Numbered from the stretch's first letter, positions 8,319-17,748 are shown. The stretch: 46,441 bases of DNA from Geopseudomonas aromaticivorans (GCF_019097855.1 NZ_JAHRGL010000022.1:1-46441); one strand, 5' to 3'. The notes: a model not told the origin generated them from the sequence alone. Translations and numbers: made by a program.

Positions 8319-8864
8319 GTGACCATCAGAACCTTTCAGGGCCACAGCCCGCAGCTCGGCGCGCGGGCCTTTGTCGATCCCAGCGCCGTGGTGCTCGGCG
8401 ACGTGGTGCTCGGCGACGACTGCTCGGTATGGCCGCTGGCGGTGATCCGCGGCGACATGCACCGCATCCGCATCGGCGCGCGCACCAGCATCCAGGACGG
8501 CAGCGTGCTGCACATCACCCACGCCGGGCCGTTCAACCCGGACGGCTACCCGCTGGAGATCGGCGACGACGTCACCGTCGGCCACAAGGTGACCCTGCAC
8601 GGCTGCCGCATCGGCAGCCGCGTGCTGGTCGGCATGGGCGCCATCGTCATGGACGGCGCGGTGGTCGAGGACGAGGTGGTGATCGGCGCCGGCAGCCTGG
8701 TGCCACCGGGCAAGCGTCTGGAAAGCGGCTACCTGTACGTCGGCAGCCCGGTGAAGCAGGCGCGGCCGCTGAGCGACAAGGAGCGCGCCTTCTTCACCTA
8801 CAGCGCGGCCAACTACGTGAAGCTCAAGGACCAGCACCTGGCCGAAGGCTACCCGGCGGAGTGA
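8319..8864 (+). CDS. yrdA: Gamma-carbonic anhydrase family protein (YrdA type)
   Basis: The protein has 181 residues made of hexapeptide repeats that form a left-handed beta-helix. Candidate metal ligands are a His in LHITH (65 or 68) and His89 and His94 in VGHKVTLHGC; the five-residue spacing of the last two is that of gamma-carbonic anhydrases. YrdA-type proteins bind zinc, but their catalytic role is uncertain. The GTG at 8319 is chosen because AGGAAA lies at 8305-8310 and the family N-terminus (TIRTFQGHSPQLG) begins there. A TTG at 8286 gives a longer frame but has no ribosome site. A TAGAAT at 8281-8286 could be its -10 element. It is divergent from prlC, as in other pseudomonads. Confidence 0.87.
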   Translation: MTIRTFQGHSPQLGARAFVDPSAVVLGDVVLGDDCSVWPLAVIRGDMHRIRIGARTSIQDGSVLHITHAGPFNPDGYPLEIGDDVTVGHKVTLHGCRIGSRVLVGMGAIVMDGAVVEDEVVIGAGSLVPPGKRLESGYLYVGSPVKQARPLSDKERAFFTYSAANYVKLKDQHLAEGYPAE

Positions 8865-8870
8865 TGAGAT

Positions 8871-8970
8871 GTAGGGTGGAAAACGACCGCAGGTCTTTTC
8901 CGCCATTAGCGCACCGAGGGTGGTGGATGGCCACCCCGTGGAAAATCGCTGCGCGAGTTTTCCACCCTAC
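8871..8970. repeat. Palindromic GTAGGGTGGAAAAC element, copy B1
   Basis: A 100-bp element has perfect 14-bp inverted ends, GTAGGGTGGAAAAC at 8871-8884 and its complement at 8957-8970. Each half also folds separately: GGTGGAAAA...TTTTCCGCC on the left and GTGGAAAA...TTTTCCAC on the right. It begins seven bases after the yrdA stop and resembles the element at 29379-29476 in length and design. Confidence 0.8.
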
Positions 8971-8986
8971 GATCTGGACGACTGGC

Positions 8987-9020
8987 GTAGGGTGGGAAAC
9001 TGCCGTAGGCATTTCCCACC
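8987..9020. repeat. Single-hairpin GTAGGGTGGGAAAC element, copy B2
   Basis: Sixteen bases after element B1, GTAGGGTGGGAAAC (8987-9000) starts a single hairpin. GGTGGGAAA at 8991-8999 pairs with TTTCCCACC at 9012-9020. It looks like one half of the larger B/C type element and may be a shortened copy. It lies between two convergent genes and could also slow transcription from either. Confidence 0.65.
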
Positions 9021-9044
9021 GGCGAGCCGTACGCCAGCGCTGTC

Positions 9045-10028
9045 TCAGCGGTTGACGTCCACCACCACCCGTCCGCGCACCCGGCCGGCGAGCAGTTCGC
9101 CGGCGGCGGGGATGGCTTCTTCCAGGCCGATCTCGCGGCTCATCGACGCCAGCAGGCCCTTGTCCAGATCGCGGGCCAGGCGCTGCCAGGCCTGCAGGCG
9201 GTCGGCGCGCGGGCGCATCACGCTGTCGATGCCGGCCAGAGTCACCCCGCGCAGGATGAACGGCGCCACCGTGGCCGGGAACTCCATGCCCTGGGCCAGG
9301 CCGCAGGCGGTCACGGTGCCGCCGTAGCGGGTGCCGGCGCAGACGTTGGCCAGGGTGTGGCTGCCCACCGAGTCGACCGCGCCGGCCCAGCGTTCGCGCG
9401 CCAGCGGCCGGCCCGGCTCGGCCAGCGCGGCGCGCTCGATGATCTCGGCAGCGCCGAGAGCCTTGAGGTAGTCGGCTTCCTGCGGGCGGCCGGTGGACGC
9501 CACCACCCGGTAGCCGAGGCGTGCCAGCAGGGCGATGGCAAAGCTGCCCACCCCGCCGTTGGCGCCGGTGACCAGCACCTCGCCCTGCGGCGGCGTGACC
9601 CCGTTGCGCTCCAGGGCCAGCACCGCGAGCATCGCGGTGTAGCCGGCGGTGCCCACCGCCATCGCCTCGGCGGCGCTGAAGCCGGCCGGCAGCGGGATCA
9701 GCCAGTCGCCCTTGAGACGTGCAACCTGGGCCAGGCCGCCCCAGTGGCTCTCGCCGACGCCCCAGCCGTTGAGCAGCACCGCATCGCCGGCGCGGTAGTC
9801 CGGGTGGCTGCTGTCTTCGACCACGCCGGCCAGGTCGATGCCCGGCACCATGGGGAACTGGCGCACCACCGGCCCGCGGCCGGTGATGGCCAGGGCGTCC
9901 TTGTAGTTCAGCGTGCTGTGGCTGACGCGCACCCGCACATCGCCTTGCGGCAGCTGCGCCTCGTCGAGTGTCTGCACGCTGGCACGGTAGCCGTGGTCGT
10001 CCTTGTCGATCAGGATGGCGCGGAACAT
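9045..10028 (-). CDS. acuI: Acrylyl-CoA reductase-type MDR oxidoreductase (AcuI/YhdH family)
   Basis: This 327-residue zinc-independent medium-chain dehydrogenase/reductase belongs to the YhdH/AcuI group, which reduces acryloyl-CoA to propionyl-CoA with NADPH. Family marks are [13 protein letters not shown] near residue 38, the GIDLAGVVE segment, and the nucleotide-binding glycines in [12 protein letters not shown] near 155. The ATG at 10028 has an AGGTG-like site just upstream on the minus strand. The gene follows a TetR regulator on the same strand, and both carry a matching palindrome in front, so local repression is likely. AcuI is regulated by AcuR in other bacteria. The physiological substrate here (acrylate or another reactive enone) is not settled by sequence. 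Confidence 0.85.
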   Translation of the reverse strand: MFRAILIDKDDHGYRASVQTLDEAQLPQGDVRVRVSHSTLNYKDALAITGRGPVVRQFPMVPGIDLAGVVEDSSHPDYRAGDAVLLNGWGVGESHWGGLAQVARLKGDWLIPLPAGFSAAEAMAVGTAGYTAMLAVLALERNGVTPPQGEVLVTGANGGVGSFAIALLARLGYRVVASTGRPQEADYLKALGAAEIIERAALAEPGRPLARERWAGAVDSVGSHTLANVCAGTRYGGTVTACGLAQGMEFPATVAPFILRGVTLAGIDSVMRPRADRLQAWQRLARDLDKGLLASMSREIGLEEAIPAAGELLAGRVRGRVVVDVNR

Positions 10029-10048
10029 GGATCACACCTCTCAGGTTT

Positions 10049-10063
10049 TAGACCGATCGTCTA
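10049..10063. promoter_or_regulatory. TetR operator before acuI
   Basis: TAGAC-CGATC-GTCTA is a perfect inverted repeat with 5-bp arms, 20 bases upstream of the acuI start codon. Closely related palindromes are known operators of NemR/AcuR-type TetR regulators. A matching site precedes the tetR gene. Confidence 0.7.
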
Positions 10064-10082
10064 GAAATGGGCGATAAAAAAC

Positions 10083-10715
10083 TCAGCGCGGCAGCAGGGC
10101 CAGAAACCCGCGGATGAAGGTCTGCAACGGCGCATCGCTCTGCACCAGGCGGGCGCGCAGCACGGCGCCTTCCCAGCCGATCCAGAAGAACGCCGCCAGC
10201 TCGTCGCAATCTACCGTCGCTGCCAGGCTGCCGCCTTGCTGGGCGTCGCGCAGGCAGGCGGCCAGGCGCGCCTGCCAGTCGCCCAGTACGGCTTCCAGCT
10301 GCTCGCGAAAGCCCTCCGGCAGCTGGGTCACCTCCTGGCCGAGGTTGCCGACCAGGCAGCCGCGCCGCCAGGCGTGGCGGGCCATGCCGGCACAGGCATC
10401 GGCGACGAAATCCTCCAGGCGCGCCAGCGGCGGGCGGCGGGCGTCGAGCAGCCAGCGATCCAGCTTGGCGGCGAACCAGGCGGCGTAGCGCTCCAGCACG
10501 GCGCGGCCGAAGGCCTCCTTGCTGGCGAAGTAGTGATAGAAGGAGCCCTTGGGCACGCCGACCTGCTTGAGCAGCGTGTCGAGGCCGGTGCTGAGGAAGC
10601 CCTGCTCGGTGAGCAGGACCATGCCGGCGTGCAGCAACGCCTCGCGGGTCTCGCGGTTGTCGCGGTCGAGCTTGGGCGGGCGGCCGCGGCGCGGCTGGGG
10701 GATGGGCTGGGTCAT
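10083..10715 (-). CDS. TetR/AcrR-family repressor (AcuR/NemR-like)
   Basis: The protein has 210 residues from the ATG at 10715. A basic N-terminus (PRRGRPPKLDR) leads into a TetR helix-turn-helix at about residues 30-60, with the recognition segment VPKGSFYHYFASKEAF. The C-terminal domain is ligand-binding and includes a Cys in AWRRGCLVGNLGQE, a pattern also seen in NemR/AcuR relatives. The frame extends 23 codons upstream, but that stretch would cover the operator. The stop is 54 bases from the acuI start, so both are on the minus strand and probably share control. An inducer such as acrylate or another electrophile is an inference from the partner enzyme. Confidence 0.87.
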   Translation of the reverse strand: MTQPIPQPRRGRPPKLDRDNRETREALLHAGMVLLTEQGFLSTGLDTLLKQVGVPKGSFYHYFASKEAFGRAVLERYAAWFAAKLDRWLLDARRPPLARLEDFVADACAGMARHAWRRGCLVGNLGQEVTQLPEGFREQLEAVLGDWQARLAACLRDAQQGGSLAATVDCDELAAFFWIGWEGAVLRARLVQSDAPLQTFIRGFLALLPR

Positions 10716-10726
10716 GCGCCGATTAT

Positions 10727-10741
10727 TGGACCGGTCGTCTC
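10727..10741. promoter_or_regulatory. Probable TetR operator before the tetR gene
   Basis: GGAC-CGGTC-GTCT at 10728-10740 matches the centre and arms of the acuI operator at 10049-10063 with few changes. Its position just 12 bases upstream of the tetR start suggests autoregulation. Confidence 0.62.
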
Positions 10742-10767
10742 GGAAAATCAATCGGCGCTGACGGAAT

Positions 10768-10795
10768 AAAAAAAGGGGAGCCATTCGGCTCCCCC
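10768..10795 (-). terminator. Intrinsic terminator after pycB
   Basis: GGGGAGCC (10775-10782) pairs perfectly with GGCTCCCC (10787-10794) around a four-base loop. On the minus strand seven T follow the stem. It lies 9 bases after the pycB stop. Confidence 0.9.
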
Positions 10796-10803
10796 TTCAG
10801 GAC

Positions 10804-12615
10804 TTAACTTCCAATCTCGATGAGTACTTCACCGGGATTGACCCTGTCGCCCTTAACCACATGGATGGCCGTGACGGTGCCGGCGATCGGCGCCTGTACC
10901 TCGGTCTCCATCTTCATTGCTTCGGTGATCAGCACCGGCTGGCCGGCCTTGACCACATCACCTTCCTTCACCAGCACGTCGACGATGTTGCCCGGCATGG
11001 TGGTGCTGACGTCGCCCGGTGCCGCGGTCTGCTTGCGCTTGCCGCTGGCGGCGCCGCCGACGAAGGCGTTGAGCGGTTCGAACACCACCTCTTCCGGCAT
11101 GCCGTCGATGGCCAGGTAGAAGTGGCGCTTGCCGTCGGTCTTGACGCTGACGCCGGTGATGTCGATGCGGTAGCTCTCGCCGTGCACGTCGACCACGAAT
11201 TCGGTAGGCACGCCTTCCTGGGCCGCGGCGGGGCGGCCGGCCGCGTCCGGTTGCGGCAGCAGCGCTTCCGGCTTGAGGGTGCCGGCGGCGCGCTCCTCGA
11301 GGAACTTGCGGCCGATGTCCGGGAACATGGCGAAGGTCAGCACGTCTTCCTCGGACTTGGCCAGGCTGCCGATTTCCTCGCGCAGGCGGGCCATTTCCGG
11401 CTTGATCAGGTCGGCCGGACGCACGTCGATGACTTCCTCGCTGCCGATGGCCTGGAAGCGCAGGTGCTCGTTGACCTTGCCCGGCGCGCGGCCGTAGCGG
11501 CCCTGCAGGTACAGCTTCACCTCGTTGGTGATGGTCTTGTAGCGCTCGCCGGCCAGCACGTTGAACACCGCCTGGGTGCCGACGATCTGCGAGGTCGGGG
11601 TGACCAGCGGCGGGAAGCCGAGGTCTTCGCGCACGCGCGGGATTTCCGCGAACACTTCGTTGATGCGGTGCAGGGCGCCCTGCTCCTTCAGCTGGTTGGC
11701 CAGGTTGGACATCATGCCGCCCGGCACCTGGTTGACCTGCACGCGGGTGTCCACCGAAGTGAACTCGCTCTCGAACTGGTGGTACTTCTTGCGCACGCCG
11801 TAGAAGTACAGGCCGATCTCCTGCAGCAGCTCGAGGTCCAGACCGGTGTCGTACGGGGTGCCGCGCAGCGCGGCGACCATCGACTCGGTGCCCGGGTGGC
11901 TGGTGCCCCAGGCGAAGCTGGAGATGGCGGTGTCGATGTGGTCGGCACCGGCCTCGATGGCCTTGAGCTGGCACATGGCGCCCATGCCGGCGGTGTCGTG
12001 GGAGTGGACGAAGATCGGCAGGTCGATCTCGGCCTTCAGCGCCTGCACCAGTTCGGCGGTGGCGTAGGGGGTCAGCAGGCCGGCCATGTCCTTGATGGCG
12101 ATCGAGTCGACGCCCTTCTCCTGCATGCGCTTGCCCAGCTCGACGAACGAGGCGACGGTGTGCACCGGGCTGGTGGTGTAGCTGATGGTGCCCTGGGCGT
12201 GCTTGCCGGCGGCCTTGACCGCCTCGATGGCGGTACGCAGGTTGCGCACGTCGTTCATCGCGTCGAAGATGCGGAACACGTCGATGCCATTGACCGCGGC
12301 CTTGGCGACGAAGGCCTTGACCACGTCGTCGCTGTAGTGGCGGTAGCCGAGCAGGTTCTGGCCGCGCAGCAGCATCTGCAGGCGGGTGTTGGGCAGCGCG
12401 GCCTTGAGCTGGCGCAGGCGCTCCCACGGGTCTTCCTTGAGGAAGCGCACGCAGGCGTCGAAGGTGGCGCCGCCCCAGACTTCCAGCGACCAGTAGCCGA
12501 CCTGGTCGAGCTTGGCGCAGATCGGCAGCATGTCCTCGAGGCGCATGCGGGTGGCCAGCAGCGACTGGTGGGCGTCGCGCAGGATGGTATCGGTGACGGT
12601 GATCTTCTTGTTCAT
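10804..12615 (-). CDS. pycB: Pyruvate carboxylase subunit B (carboxyltransferase and biotin carrier)
   Basis: This 603-residue protein joins a DRE-TIM carboxyltransferase domain (N-terminal, with DTILRDAHQSLLATRM) and a C-terminal biotinyl domain with EAMKME; the biotinylated lysine is Lys568. It is the OadA/PycB type. With PycA it carboxylates pyruvate to oxaloacetate, refilling the TCA cycle; without oadB/oadG sodium-pump genes nearby, the decarboxylase role is unlikely. It starts ten bases after the pycA stop on the same strand and ends at a terminator, so pycA-pycB form one unit. An Ala/Pro-rich linker near residues 455-470 joins the domains, as expected. The P. aeruginosa counterpart is probably PA5435. 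Confidence 0.93.
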   Translation of the reverse strand: MNKKITVTDTILRDAHQSLLATRMRLEDMLPICAKLDQVGYWSLEVWGGATFDACVRFLKEDPWERLRQLKAALPNTRLQMLLRGQNLLGYRHYSDDVVKAFVAKAAVNGIDVFRIFDAMNDVRNLRTAIEAVKAAGKHAQGTISYTTSPVHTVASFVELGKRMQEKGVDSIAIKDMAGLLTPYATAELVQALKAEIDLPIFVHSHDTAGMGAMCQLKAIEAGADHIDTAISSFAWGTSHPGTESMVAALRGTPYDTGLDLELLQEIGLYFYGVRKKYHQFESEFTSVDTRVQVNQVPGGMMSNLANQLKEQGALHRINEVFAEIPRVREDLGFPPLVTPTSQIVGTQAVFNVLAGERYKTITNEVKLYLQGRYGRAPGKVNEHLRFQAIGSEEVIDVRPADLIKPEMARLREEIGSLAKSEEDVLTFAMFPDIGRKFLEERAAGTLKPEALLPQPDAAGRPAAAQEGVPTEFVVDVHGESYRIDITGVSVKTDGKRHFYLAIDGMPEEVVFEPLNAFVGGAASGKRKQTAAPGDVSTTMPGNIVDVLVKEGDVVKAGQPVLITEAMKMETEVQAPIAGTVTAIHVVKGDRVNPGEVLIEIGS

Positions 12616-12624
12616 CTCAATTCC

Positions 12625-14040
<1,416 letters not shown>

Positions 14041-14147
14041 GGAGGTCTCCCTCGGCTGGGCTGGCTGACCGGCCGGTCAGGCCGCAGGTGCAAATACCCT
14101 AGCGCCGAGAGATGGATTACTAAAAATGAATAATTATTGGGATGAGC

Positions 14148-14167
14148 ATAAGTATTAACTTATACTT
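14148..14167. promoter_or_regulatory. Candidate PycR (LysR) binding palindromes between pycA and pycR
   Basis: Two overlapping perfect inverted repeats lie in the AT-rich pycA/pycR intergenic region. ATAAGT (14148-14153) pairs with ACTTAT (14158-14163), and AAGTAT (14150-14155) pairs with ATACTT (14162-14167). LysR regulators usually bind such partly symmetrical A/T-rich sites in divergent promoters. The site is 32 bases before the pycR start. Confidence 0.55.
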
Positions 14168-14198
14168 CTCGAAAAGCCCGCCATAGAGGCCTTCCGCC

Positions 14199-15128
14199 AT
14201 GCGCAAGTACCTGATGCGCCTGACCCTGCGCCAGCTGCAGGTGTTCCGCGCCGTGTGCGAAACCCGCTCCTACAGCCGCGCCGCCGAGGAAATGGCGCTG
14301 ACCCAGCCGGCGGTCAGCCAGCAGATCCGCCAGCTCGAGGAGCTGCTCGACCAGCCTTTGTTCGAGTACGTCGGCAAGAAGCTCTACCTCACCGATGCCG
14401 CCGAGGCGCTGCGCCGCGCCGGCGCGGACATCTTCGGCCGCCTGGAAAGCCTCGACATGCAGCTCTCCGACCTGCGCGGCTCGCTGCAGGGCCAGCTCAG
14501 CCTGACCGTGGAATCCAGCGCCGAATACTTCGTCCCCCACCTGTTCGCCGCGTTTCGCCAGCAGCACCCCGAAGTCGGCCTGCAGCTCACCGTCACCAGC
14601 CATGCCCAGGCGCTGCGCCGCCTCGGCGTCAGCCGCGACGAACTGATGATCCTCTCCCAGGTGCCCACCGGCATGAACCTGGAATTCAATCCGTTCCTCA
14701 CCAACCACATCGTCGCCGTGGCCCCGGCCGGGCACCCGCTGTGCCAGCACGAGCGCCTCGGCCTGCAGGAGCTGACCGCCTGGCCGCTGCTGGTGCGCGA
14801 GCCGGGCTCCGGCACCCGCCAGGCCTGCGAGGCGTTCTGCCACGACAAGCGCGCGCACTTCGCCCAGACCCTGCAGCTCGGCTCCCAAGAGGCGCAGCGC
14901 GCCGGCGTGCTGGCCGGCCTCGGCCTGGCCCTGCTGCCCCGCCACGCGGTGAGTTCGGAGCTGGCCAGCGGCCGCCTGCGCGAGCTGCCGGTGAGCGAGC
15001 TGCCGCTGCAGCACAGCTGGTGCGTGGTGCATCCGCGCGACCGCCGCCTGAGTCCGGTGGCCCTGAGTTTCCTCGAGTTCATCCGCAACAACCGGGCACA
15101 GATCAACGCGCTGAACCTCAGCCTGTAG
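14199..15128 (+). CDS. pycR: LysR-family regulator divergent from pycA
   Basis: The 309-residue protein has an N-terminal winged helix-turn-helix at about residues 7-66 (LRQLQVFRAVCETRSYSRAA, then TQPAVSQQIRQLE) and a C-terminal periplasmic-binding-like co-inducer domain. It is divergent from pycA, the classic arrangement for a LysR regulator and its target. In P. aeruginosa the corresponding gene PA5437 is called PycR (from memory). The ATG at 14199 has AGAGG at 14185-14189; an ATG six codons later is possible but without a better site. It probably controls pycAB and itself through the palindromes at 14148-14167. The inducer is not evident. Confidence 0.87.
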   Translation: MRKYLMRLTLRQLQVFRAVCETRSYSRAAEEMALTQPAVSQQIRQLEELLDQPLFEYVGKKLYLTDAAEALRRAGADIFGRLESLDMQLSDLRGSLQGQLSLTVESSAEYFVPHLFAAFRQQHPEVGLQLTVTSHAQALRRLGVSRDELMILSQVPTGMNLEFNPFLTNHIVAVAPAGHPLCQHERLGLQELTAWPLLVREPGSGTRQACEAFCHDKRAHFAQTLQLGSQEAQRAGVLAGLGLALLPRHAVSSELASGRLRELPVSELPLQHSWCVVHPRDRRLSPVALSFLEFIRNNRAQINALNLSL

Positions 15129-15144
15129 CGCGCCGCGCCGTTTC

Positions 15145-15208
15145 GCAGGGTGCGCCATGCGCACCACTGGCGGCATTCCAGCCGAATGGTGCGCGCGGCG
15201 CACCCTAC
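15145..15208. repeat. Palindromic GTAGGGTGCGCC element, copy A2
   Basis: A 64-bp element has ends GCAGGGTGCGCC (15145-15156) and GGCGCACCCTAC (15197-15208), differing from copy A1 by one base in the left arm. The nested GGTGCGCCATGCGCACC palindrome is also kept. Its right end overlaps the last four bases of the minus-strand gene at 15205-15417, so the stop codon TAG of that gene is part of the repeat. Confidence 0.8.
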
Positions 15209-15417
15209 GCGGCGGGCTGGCGGCGCGCCTCGCTGCGCAGCAAGCGCACGTAATTGATGGCGATCAGCTCGGGATAATCGTCGATGGCCTGATTGAGCTG
15301 ACGCTCGTCGTTGTAGTGCTCGATGGCCCGGCGGAACGCCATGCGACGCTGGTCTTCCAGCTTGCGGCGGGTCTTGGCGTCCAGGTGGGGGGTAGTGACA
15401 GCGCTGTGGCGGGGCAT
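15205..15417 (-). CDS. Small hypothetical protein, charged and helical
   Basis: The 70-residue protein is rich in Arg, Glu and Asp and has no signal peptide or membrane segment. It includes LDAKTRRKLEDQRRMAFRRAIEH and then DYPELIAINYVRLL, which looks helical. Similar small proteins are common in pseudomonads and may belong to the PA3496-type family, but I recall this only weakly. The ATG at 15417 has GGGAGA at 15424-15429 on the minus strand, a good ribosome site, which supports a real gene. The C-terminus (RRQPAA) runs into the palindromic element A2, so its natural end may have been changed by that insertion. Confidence 0.62.
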   Translation of the reverse strand: MPRHSAVTTPHLDAKTRRKLEDQRRMAFRRAIEHYNDERQLNQAIDDYPELIAINYVRLLRSEARRQPAA

Positions 15418-15647
15418 GGCGTATCTCCCATCTCGAGTATTTCAGGGAGCTCCAGCATGCCGCAGCCGACGTGACGCCTTGACGGCAACCCAATGACACC
15501 GCCGTGACAGGGCAAAACCCGCGGAATAGAGCCTTCCCTGCGACAACCGCGAGCTTGCCCGGGCCAGACCGGGCCGCTACCCTGCGCCGCACTGGGAGGC
15601 GCCGGCAGTCGCTGGCCGCCTTGTACTCAACGGAGGAGAACACCCCG

Positions 15648-16640
15648 ATGCACCAATCCCTGATCCTCGCCGCCGGCCTGCTGCTGGCCGGCAACGCCTG
15701 GGCCATGAGGTCCGGCAACGAACCGATCCAGCCGATCGAGCCGGCCACCGTCAGCGACGCCGCCAAGGTCGAGCTGGGCAAGCAGCTGTTCTTCGACCCG
15801 CGCCTGTCGAAGTCCGGCGTCATCTCCTGCAACTCCTGCCACAACCTGAGCATGGGCGGCAGCGACAACCTGCCGACCTCCGTCGGCCACAACTGGCAGC
15901 AGGGCCCGATCAACTCGCCGACCGTGCTCAACTCGAGCATGAACGTCGCCCAGTTCTGGGACGGCCGCGCCAAGGATCTGCAGGAACAGGCCGGCGGCCC
16001 GATCGCCAACCCGAAGGAAATGGGCTTCTCCCACGAACAGGCAGTGGCCGTGGTCGCCTCGATCCCGCAGTACCGCGAGGCGTTCAGGAAGGTCTACAAA
16101 AACGACACGATCACCGTCGCCGCCATCACCGACGCCATCGCCGCGTTCGAGAAAACCCTGGTCACCCCCAACTCGCGCTTCGACCGGTGGCTGAAGGGCG
16201 ACCAGCAGGCGCTGAGCCCAACCGAACTGGACGGCTACCGCCTGTTCAAGGACACCGGCTGCACCGCCTGCCACAACGGCCCGGCCGTCGGCGGCAACTC
16301 GTTCCAGAAGATGGGCCAGGTGGCGCCCTACAAGACCGACAACCCGGCCGAGGGCGTCGCCGGGCTGACCGGCAAGGACGTCGACCGCTTCAAGTTCAAG
16401 GTGCCGACCCTGCGCAACGTCGAGCTGACCTATCCCTACTTCCACGACGGCGCCTACTGGAAGCTGGAAGAAGCGGTGGACGTGATGGCGCGCCTGCAGC
16501 TCGGTCGCCAGCTGCGCCCGGACGAGATCGGCAAGATCACCGCCTTCCTCAAGACCCTGACCGGCGAGCAGCCCAGCTTCCCGCTACCGATCCTGCCGCC
16601 GTCGAGCAACGACACGTCGCGACCGCAGCCGTTCAACTGA
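15648..16640 (+). CDS. ccpA: Di-heme cytochrome c peroxidase (copy 1)
   Basis: The 330-residue periplasmic enzyme reduces hydrogen peroxide to water using electrons from small c-type cytochromes or copper proteins. A signal peptide ends near AWA (residues 17-19). Two heme c sites are present: CNSCH at 61-65 (peroxidatic heme) and CTACH at 205-209 (electron-transfer heme), with Met222 and other family residues nearby. The ATG at 15648 has GGAGGAG at 15632-15638; a longer frame from the GTG at 15504 lacks both. A near-identical paralogue follows 115 bases downstream. MauG-like proteins share the fold, but the sequence is of the bacterial peroxidase type. Confidence 0.92.
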   Translation: MHQSLILAAGLLLAGNAWAMRSGNEPIQPIEPATVSDAAKVELGKQLFFDPRLSKSGVISCNSCHNLSMGGSDNLPTSVGHNWQQGPINSPTVLNSSMNVAQFWDGRAKDLQEQAGGPIANPKEMGFSHEQAVAVVASIPQYREAFRKVYKNDTITVAAITDAIAAFEKTLVTPNSRFDRWLKGDQQALSPTELDGYRLFKDTGCTACHNGPAVGGNSFQKMGQVAPYKTDNPAEGVAGLTGKDVDRFKFKVPTLRNVELTYPYFHDGAYWKLEEAVDVMARLQLGRQLRPDEIGKITAFLKTLTGEQPSFPLPILPPSSNDTSRPQPFN

Positions 16641-16687
16641 CCGGGCTACAGCGGCCGGCGGACTTCAGTCGCCCTCGGCGCAGTTCG

Positions 16688-16701
16688 TTGACTACCCTCA
16701 A
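16688..16701. promoter_or_regulatory. Candidate ANR/FNR box before the second peroxidase
   Basis: TTGAC-TACC-CTCAA matches the FNR/ANR consensus TTGAT-N4-ATCAA at 8 of 10 positions and keeps its symmetry. It is 54 bases before the start of the second peroxidase gene. Di-heme peroxidases are known ANR/FNR targets in pseudomonads. Confidence 0.5.
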
Positions 16702-16755
16702 TTCGTCATTGGTGCCGACATCCGTCGGCAACCCCAACACGAGAGGAAAGCATCG

Positions 16756-17748
16756 ATGCGCCACTCACTGGTACTGACTGCCGGCCTGCTGCTGGGCTGC
16801 AACGCTTGGGCTGCCGCGCCGAACAACGAGCCGATCCAGCCGATCCCCCCCGCCAAGGTCGCCAACCCCGCCAAGGTCGAACTGGGCAAGCAGCTGTTCT
16901 TCGACCCGCGCCTGTCGAAGTCCGGCATCATCTCCTGCAACTCCTGCCACAACCTGAGCCGCGGCGGCAGCGACAACCTGCAAACGTCCATCGGCCACAA
17001 CTGGCAGGAAGGGCCGATCAATTCGCCGACCGTGCTCAACTCGCGAATGAACATCGCCCAGTTCTGGGACGGCCGCGCCCACGACCTCAAGGAGCAGGCC
17101 GGCGGCCCGATCGCCAACCCGAAGGAAATGGCCTTCTCCCACCAGCAGGCGGTGGCCGTGGTCAGCTCGATCCCGCAATACCGTGAGGCGATCCAGAAGG
17201 CCTACAAGACCGACAAGGTGACCATCGACGCGATCACCGACGCCATCGCCGCGTTCGAGAAGACCCTGGCCACGCCCAACTCGCGCTTCGACCGCTGGCT
17301 GAAGGGCGACCAGCAGGCGCTGACCCAGACCGAGCAGGACGGCTACCAGCTGTTCAAGGAAACGGGCTGCGTGGCCTGCCACAACGGCCCGGCCGTCGGC
17401 GGCAACTCGTTCCAGAAGATGGGCCAGGTGGAAGCCTACAAGACCGAAAACCCCGCCCAGGGCGTTGCCGGGCTGACCGGCAAGGACGTCGACCGCTTCA
17501 AGTTCAAGGTGCCGACCCTGCGCAACGTCGAGCTGACCTACCCCTACTTCCACGATGGCGCCTACTGGAAGCTGGAGGAGGCGGTGGACGTGATGGCGCG
17601 CCTGCAGCTCGGTCGCCAGCTGAGCGCCGACGAGACCGGCAAGATCGTCGCCTTCCTCAAGACCCTGACCGGCGAACAGCCGAGCTTCGCGCTGCCGCTC
17701 CTGCCGCCCTCGACAGCCGACACTCCCCTGCCGCAACCGTTCCACTGA
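16756..17748 (+). CDS. ccpA: Di-heme cytochrome c peroxidase (copy 2)
   Basis: This second peroxidase also has 330 residues and aligns with copy 1 without gaps, with long identical blocks (for example VELGKQLFFDPRLSKSG). Heme sites CNSCH (61-65) and CVACH (205-209) are in the same places. Differences are scattered and concentrated in the N-terminus and C-terminus, so this is a diverging tandem duplicate with both copies apparently intact. A signal peptide ends near AWAA (residue 20). The ATG at 16756 follows GAGAGGAAAG. It has its own upstream region with a candidate ANR box, so the two copies may be expressed under different conditions. It converges with hexR, with 24 bases between. Confidence 0.92.
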   Translation: MRHSLVLTAGLLLGCNAWAAAPNNEPIQPIPPAKVANPAKVELGKQLFFDPRLSKSGIISCNSCHNLSRGGSDNLQTSIGHNWQEGPINSPTVLNSRMNIAQFWDGRAHDLKEQAGGPIANPKEMAFSHQQAVAVVSSIPQYREAIQKAYKTDKVTIDAITDAIAAFEKTLATPNSRFDRWLKGDQQALTQTEQDGYQLFKETGCVACHNGPAVGGNSFQKMGQVEAYKTENPAQGVAGLTGKDVDRFKFKVPTLRNVELTYPYFHDGAYWKLEEAVDVMARLQLGRQLSADETGKIVAFLKTLTGEQPSFALPLLPPSTADTPLPQPFH

